Part shown: positions 59,801 through 64,000 of the stretch, piece after piece
Position numbering within the stretch: position 1 is the stretch's first letter
Layout of the letters: every line of letters starts with the position of its first letter
Assembly: GCA_022575985.1 (NCBI GenBank)
Contig: JAKSXM010000107.1
Location: 124,001-188,000 of the forward strand
DNA from: Anagrus nilaparvatae
Lineage: Eukaryota > Arthropoda > Insecta > Hymenoptera > Mymaridae
Direction: 5' to 3'
Length of the DNA: 64,000 nt
Notes under the pieces: model-generated
What the model saw: only the letters and a program-made list of their open reading frames with translations
What the model was told of the DNA's origin: nothing
Databases searched by the model: none
Made by a program: the position numbers and the translations under genes

Positions 59801-61450
59801 TTTTCTTTTTTTATTCAAGTTCAAAAGCAAATTAAATTCTTGGACATGCGTGGTTTTAATAAGCGAGCTTCTAAGTTTCCTTTGAAATTTAGTTTTTTAA
59901 TTTTAAGCGTATGCGTACTATGCGTATGAAGATTATCAAGTACCTACCGATCGACTTTTCTTTTTAAATCAATATTCGGAAAATAAAGTTTAGAAGCTGT
60001 GGCCAAACAATAGTTTTAGAGAAAAAAGGACTACCGAAAACTCATGCACCATAAATAAAAGTTAAAAACAAATTTCTTTCGTTATTTTAGGGATATTGAT
60101 GATGAGATTTATGATTACTCCAGTCAAAATACGGGTTTGGTTGTTTTCACTGGCGAGCACGAGATTTGCTCTGCTATAGGTTTTTTGGGTCGTTGAACAC
60201 GAATTCGGGGTCATTTCGTAAAGAAATAGAGGCTTCACCCTTAAATTAGCAAAAAACCCCCCCAAAAGGGGGTTTTATTTACATATTTGCAATTTCAGGG
60301 CTCAGATTTGTACCATACGGGTTTTTTTTGTCGCTGATCAGGAATTTCGACTTCTTTTTTGTAAATAATAAATATTTCACCCTTAAAATAGCTAAAACTA
60401 CCCCTAAAAGGGGTGCCAATATTCGGACTTTGAGCATCCTGGATATACCCATATAGGTTTTTGGGTCGCTAATCAAGAATTTCGACTTCTTTTTAATAAA
60501 TAATTAAAATTTTACCCCTAAATTGCAGGCTAAAACTAACCCCGAAAAGGGGATGTTTTTAATATTTTCGTATTTTTGGCATCCAGGATATGCCCATCGC
60601 TAATCAAGTTTCTTGTTGTCTTCTTTTTTATAAATAATCAATATTTCACCACAAAAAAGGAGTTGAAATTCTTGAATAGCGACCCAAAAACCTATATGGG
60701 CATAACATGTACGCTCAAAGTGCGAAAATAACAAAAACAACCTTATATGGGGTAGTTTTAGTTATTTTAAGGGTGAAATATTGATTATTTATGAAAAAGA
60801 AGTCGAAATTCTTGATTAGTGACCCAAAAAACATATATGGGCATATCCTGGATGCTCAAAGTACTAAAATATCAAAAACACCCCTTTTAGAGCCAGTTTT
60901 AGCTATTTTAAGGGTGAAATATTGATTATTTATGAAAAAGAAGTCGAAATTGTTGATCAGTGACACAAAAAACCTATATGGTTCAAATCTGAGCGCTCAA
61001 AGTGCAAATATGTAAAAAAAATATGGTTGAAGATTCCATTTCTTTACGAAATGACCCCGTTTTTCGTGTTCAACGACCCAAAAAACCTATAGTATAGAGC
61101 AAATCTCGTGTTTTCCAGTGAAAATATAACCCCCCCCCCTCCGTATTTTGACTGGAGTAGATAGGTTTTGAGCAAGTTTTGAGCTTACATGCAAAGTTCG
61201 AAGCCCATATTTTACCTTGCGTCGATTAGAAAAAAGCCCTTTTTCTCCTAAATAAGTAAAATAATGTTTTTTAAGACTCTTTGACTCTCAATCAGTACTG
61301 GTATGAAAAGATTCCACGAATCTAGTAATAAAAAGGTGGGGAATTCCTATACGGAAGCGTCAATTTAAAAAAAACTTACCAGGAACGACTTGGATTTATT
61401 TGAAAGTACTCGGTTTCGTTCGGAAAAGGGATAAAATTTGTCCATTACGT
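53782..61450 (-). CDS. SLC39A11: ZIP-family metal transporter, SLC39A11/ZIP11 type (partial, 4-5 exons)
   Basis: Multi-pass importer of zinc and related divalent metals into the cytosol. Certain exons are 59780 (or 59791)-59652, 58806-58721, 55224-54967 and 53860-53782; 61450-61380 is probable. They encode [20 protein letters not shown], then [60 protein letters not shown] and a final [20 protein letters not shown] leading to LDVGLG and the stop. HNIPEG and QNFPEG are the paired metal-binding motifs of transmembrane helices 4 and 5; ending in LDVGLG is typical of ZIP11. Helices 1-3 are missing and probably lie beyond 64000. Introns contain two foreign insertions: the receptor-like fragment and a 1-kb foldback. 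ZIP11 is a confident call; Drosophila naming was not attempted. Confidence 0.93.
54471..54625 (+). repeat. Dispersed repeat, AAAACGACATGCG family (copy 1)
   Basis: AAGTTTATTCTCAAAACGAC then ATGCGTCCGTGTGAA; also contains GAAAGATTTGCTTCTCT. Copies at 55288-55380 and 57771-57890; inverse at about 23190. The apparent 105-codon ORF at 54251 runs into this repeat. Confidence 0.65.
54967..55224 (-). CDS. SLC39A11: ZIP11 exon: QNFPEG motif and helices 5-7
   Basis: Acceptor ATTTCAG/AAACTT, donor CAAAG/GTGCGC. It starts [16 protein letters not shown] and ends DDIIPEAHQ. The metal ligands of helix 5 are intact. Confidence 0.95.
55288..55380 (+). repeat. AAAACGACATGCG repeat (copy 2)
   Basis: AAGTTTATTTCCAAAACGAC then ATGCGCCAGGGTGA; the tail matches copy 1 (TTTTAATTT.AGATTA). 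Confidence 0.65.
55391..55601. mobile_element. Copy of the GC-rich MITE family in a ZIP11 intron
   Basis: GCCCTCCCGGGCGTAAAACT, AGCACCATGGGCGAAATACT and GTGCCCGGCTTCGCCGAGCA then ACGCCCTTGATACTTAATAT match 12248-12600 in inverse order and strand. Confidence 0.72.
55740..56000. repeat. Diverged fragment of the 62-63.6 kb hairpin family
   Basis: GCCCATACGATGTAGGGTGA, then AATTGGAAATGG and TTACCCAGGTGACAAAATTT echo the outer arm at 62041-62200 (GCCCATACGAGTCAGGGTGA, GTCACCTGGGTGAC). Confidence 0.5.
56380..56480 (+). other. Short CpG-rich island in a ZIP11 intron
   Basis: GACACGTG, GCGCCGCGGTACACCGCTGA and CAATGGCGGTCAATGTCCGC stand out from very AT-rich flanks, and GAAT/GTAAGTG resembles a splice donor at the right edge. 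It could be a first noncoding exon or promoter on the plus strand; no protein is implied, as the ATG frame stops after seven codons. Confidence 0.3.
57209..57742 (+). pseudogene. Frameshifted ionotropic-receptor-like N-terminal fragment
   Basis: A signal peptide ([18 protein letters not shown]) is followed by an alpha/beta-like domain with [20 protein letters not shown] and [20 protein letters not shown]. The frame stops at 57634, but a +1 shift continues [20 protein letters not shown] to a stop at 57742. This resembles the start of divergent insect ionotropic receptors, where a short loop and a FYNP-like motif follow. No ligand-binding or channel segments are seen. It lies antisense within a ZIP11 intron and is probably a dead fragment. 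Family call is from pattern memory. Confidence 0.45.
57771..57890 (+). repeat. AAAACGACATGCG repeat (copy 3)
   Basis: AAGTTTATTTCCAAAACGAC then ATGCGTCCGTGTGAA and GAAAGATTTGCTTCTCT. It begins 29 bp after the stop of the receptor-like fragment. Confidence 0.65.
58721..58806 (-). CDS. SLC39A11: ZIP11 exon: HNIPEG motif
   Basis: Acceptor TTGGCAG/GTACAC, donor GCCAG/GTAAAA; 86 nt. It encodes [20 protein letters not shown] then ASATFENA. His, Asn and Glu of HNIPEG are the helix 4 metal ligands in the family. Confidence 0.94.
59652..59780 (-). CDS. SLC39A11: ZIP11 exon: loop and helix 4 start
   Basis: Encodes [20 protein letters not shown], an acidic patch, then [14 protein letters not shown]. 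Donor ACT/GTGAGT. With the outer acceptor the exon would begin at 59791 and add GFYE. Confidence 0.88.
60113..61162. mobile_element. Foldback with tandem GGGTCGCTGATC units, in a ZIP11 intron
   Basis: ACTCCAGTCAAAATACGGG and GGGTCGTTGAACACGAATTC at the left pair with GTGTTCAACGACCC and CCGTATTTTGACTGGAGTAG at the right. Units of about 115-135 bp (TCGACTTCTTTTT, CAATATTTCACC, TAGCTAAAAC.ACCCC) run three to four times in each direction. No protein. Confidence 0.87.
61380..61450 (-). CDS. SLC39A11: Probable ZIP11 exon (cytosolic loop)
   Basis: Bounded by TTTTCCAG/ACG and CCTG/GTAAG. The open frame gives [20 protein letters not shown] and then SFL, resembling the Ser-rich loop before helix 4 in ZIP11. 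It ends in phase 0, so it joins the next exon only if that exon starts at the inner acceptor TATGAG/CAAAGT (59780). The better-looking acceptor (59791) would bring a stop into frame. Confidence 0.5.
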
Positions 61451-62048
61451 CTGGAAAATTGAAAGAAAATTTACTTGTATTCAGTTGGATTTTGCTTATG
61501 ATACCAAGTAAGTATTTGTAAAAAATTCTAATCAAACCAAGCAACTTTTCTTTGAATTTTCAAATTTTTCAGAACTAATGGACAAGCACCCCAAGTATAT
61601 TCTAGCCAATCAAAGTTAACTTTCTTTTAATTTTCCAATTTTCTGAGTTCACAAGAGCCTTTTTACTGATTTTTTTGACCAATCATATTTTATTTAACTA
61701 AATCTCCAATTTTCCGGGCCTAATGAATCATTGTTACCGATTTTCCGCGCGTTGACTATACCATTATTACAGATTTTCCGGACGCTCCCAAATATGACTA
61801 AGAAAACCTAAGTCTATCTAAGTCAATTTTCTTTCGGTTTTCCAATTTTCCGAGGCTAATGTGAAGGATTAGTAAATTAAATAATTTTAGAGTAATTATA
61901 AAAAAAATAAAAAGTTGGAAACTTTACTTAACAATAAAAAGCAACAAATTTAAAAGAAAATTCGAGAAAAAATTTGAAAGGATCCGGATCCTGTAGTTTT
62001 ATTACTAGATTTGTGGAATGGAATCTTTTCATGGCAGGCAGCCCATAC
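61451..62048. other. Spacer upstream of the probable ZIP11 exon
   Basis: Repeated short pieces such as CCAATTTTCCGAG.CTAATG and CAGATTTTCCG give a weak, degenerate periodicity. No further ZIP11 exon found. Confidence 0.4.
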
Positions 62049-63653
62049 GAGTCAGGGTGACTTATTTGAAACCACTCGGACGGCTTCAAATGCACTATTT
62101 GCCACCGAGATAGCGAAATTCTAGGCTTTTGGCCAAGGCTCCATTGTACGAACGGAAAACCTGCTGGTTTCGGAAAGTCACCTGGGTGACCCTCTTGAAA
62201 CCAGGCTAAACTTTAATACTTTATTCTACAAAGCTTTCTGATAATATACCCAAAGTTTAGCCTATGCTCCATTGTCCAGAGGGGAGGTACACCGCCCCAA
62301 AAATTTGGGTCAGCCAGGTGACCAAATTGAAACCAGGCTAGATTTTAATACTCGAATCTCGTCATCATCAAAGACCTACAGCTAAAGCGATATTACGGAG
62401 AAGCTGTCCTGAGCCTCGTAATACGGCCGTATTTTAAGTCACCTGGGTGACTCTCTTGAAACCAGGCTAAACTTTTACGCATTACTTTACAAAGCTATTT
62501 GATAAAGTACCAAAAGTTTAGCCTATGCCCCATTGTCCTGAGGGGGGATACAGCCCCCCAAAGTTTAAGTCACCTAGGTGACCCAAATGAAACCAGGCCA
62601 AATTTTACATACGTTTTCTTTTCACCATAATAAATATATATTTAAAATATGGCCTTTGCCAACCTGTCCAAAGGGGTGATCTTGACGGTATATGGGGGAG
62701 TTTTCGGGCCAAAATACCGTCCAGTTCACCCCTTTGGACAGGTTGGCAAAGGCCATATTTTATAAATATATTTATTATGGTGAAAAGAAAACGTATATAA
62801 AATTTGGCCTGGTTTCATTTGGGTCACCTGGGTGACTCAAATTTTGGGGGGGTCGAAAAAGCCCCTTAAATACTTTTTTTTTAGGCTAAAATTTAAAAAC
62901 TAGTTTGTATATTGATATTAAGACCCTTGCATCAATTTAGCTCAATTCGGTAAGAAATTGGAAGAAAAACATAAGAAATCAGACTTTTGGGGCAGTTTTC
63001 AGACCAAAATACCGTCAAGTTCTCCCCTTTGGACAGGTCGGCAAAGGCCATATTTTAAATATATATTTATTATGGTGAAAAGAAAACGTATGTAAAATTT
63101 GGCCTGGTTTCATTTGGGTCACCTAGGTGACTTAAACTTTGGGGGGCTGTATCCCCCCTCAGGACAATGGGGCATAGGCTAAACTTTTGGTACTTTATCA
63201 AATAGCTTTGTAAAGTAATGTGTAAAAGTTTAGCCTGGTTTCAAGAGAGTCACCCAGGTGACTTAAAATACGGCCGTATTACGAGGCTCAGGACAGCTTC
63301 TCCGTAATATCGCTTTAGCTGTAGGTCTTTGATGATGACGAGATTCGAGTATTAAAATCTAGCCTGGTTTCAATTTGGTCACCTGGGTGACCCAAATTTT
63401 TGGGGCGGTGTACCTCCCCTCTGGACAATGGAGCATAGGCTAAACTTTGGGTATATTATCAGAAAGCTTTGTAGAATAAAGTATTAAAGTTTAGCCTGGT
63501 TTCAAGAGGGTCACCCAGGTGACTTTCCGAAACCAGCAGGTTTTCCGTTCGTACAATGGTGCCTTGGCCAAAAGTCTAGAATTTCGATATCTCGTTGGCA
63601 AATAGTGCATTTGAAGCCGTCCGACTGGTTTCAAATAAGTCACCCTGACTTGT
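62049..63653. mobile_element. 1.6-kb compound hairpin with GTCACCTGGGTGAC palindromes
   Basis: Outer arms (AGTCAGGGTGACTTATTTGA / TCAAATAAGTCACCCTGACT) pair almost base for base over about 560 bp, with blocks TAGCCTATG.CCATTGTCC and GTAATACGGCCGTATTTTAA. The centre has a second hairpin (about 62590-62840: GGCCTTTGCCAACCTGTCC / GGACAGGTTGGCAAAGGCC) whose arm is repeated again at 63010-63130. The palindrome or near-variant occurs about nine times. Confidence 0.9.
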
Positions 63654-64000
63654 ACCAGCACAGCTCTAAATCGTTTTGAGCGGCGACCTTCTTTGCAGCG
63701 CCATCTCTTAGCAAATATTAATAATTTTTGTCTTCATATAGATAAAAAATGATTGTATAAATAATTTAATAAAAGACGATTTTTTTTAATTGATTAAGAG
63801 GCCACGAGCCACACGCAGACTTTTGCGCCATTGATTTAAAGCCTACAAAAAGTTATTACGAGAAAAATTGATTTCTGAATATGAAGTTATTTAATTTTTT
63901 TTTAACTAATTAACTAAAAACTTTAGCTACCTAAATACAGTTTGTGGTCATAAGTTCTTGAAAAAAATAAAAATAAAAAAATAAAGGCAATCTCAATTTT
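63654..64000. other. Right edge, no gene seen
   Basis: AT-rich sequence with one CpG-richer patch (GAGCGGCGACCTTCTTTGCA, GCGCCATCTCTTAG). ZIP11 N-terminal exons were looked for on the minus strand and not found. Confidence 0.4.

Noticed and set aside
14..64000. CRISPR array, tRNA or rRNA genes
   Set aside because: The regular repeats are foldback units without uniform spacers; no cloverleaf or rRNA core sequence was recognised by eye. A tRNAscan-SE and Rfam run would settle this.

Overview
This is eukaryotic, strongly AT-rich nuclear DNA with spliced genes separated by many kilobases of repeats. The genes are insect-like. Two SoxE-group genes lie side by side, which fits Hymenoptera best (from memory, bees and wasps carry two SoxE genes and Drosophila one, Sox100B). 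A very AT-rich, repeat-rich parasitoid wasp is my best guess, but no species marker is present.

Three real genes were reconstructed from splice sites and reading frame. (1) SoxE copy A, minus strand, 26354 to 5371: five exons, 309 aa, complete. (2) SoxE copy B, plus strand, 30807 to 45848: five exons, 351 aa, complete. The two are head to head with about 4.45 kb between start codons; both encode the SoxE dimerisation segment and a full HMG box, and both HMG boxes are split by an intron at the same codon. (3) An SLC39A11/ZIP11-type metal transporter, minus strand, from about 61450 to 53782: four certain exons plus one probable upstream exon. Its N-terminal exons are not in the window.

The remaining coding traces are broken or uncertain: a decayed HECT-domain TRIP12/ctrip-like copy (about 710-1690, +), a leucine-rich-repeat-like orphan exon (2856-2449, -), a 5'-truncated non-LTR retrotransposon with one stop and one frameshift (16478-18759, +), and a frameshifted ionotropic-receptor-like N-terminal fragment (57209-57742, +) inside a ZIP11 intron.

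The rest is dominated by foldback (long inverted repeat) elements. At least eight clear ones and several weaker ones can be read directly: 3331-4558, 7552-8421, 9333-10520, 18819-21299, 28713-29353, 31815-32782, 36936-37901, 40040-40900, 60113-61162 and 62049-63653. Many fold into nearly full-length hairpins of 0.6-2.5 kb and carry internal motif arrays: YY1-like ATGGCGG, CCGTGT, CTACTCGGCACA, GTCACCTGGGTGAC and TCGATAG-type. Several otherwise different elements share a GGGTCGCTGA-like motif. Classical MITEs (one pogo-type at 1949-2376), a tandem 0.7 kb repeat with CA microsatellites (13387-16140, second copy 39458-41205) and smaller dispersed families fill most of the remainder.

Layout: 1-5370 decayed gene pieces and repeats; 5371-26354 SoxE-A with introns full of elements; 26355-30806 shared promoter region; 30807-45848 SoxE-B with a 13 kb first intron; 45849-53781 gene-free; 53782-61450 ZIP11; 61451-64000 hairpin element and flank.
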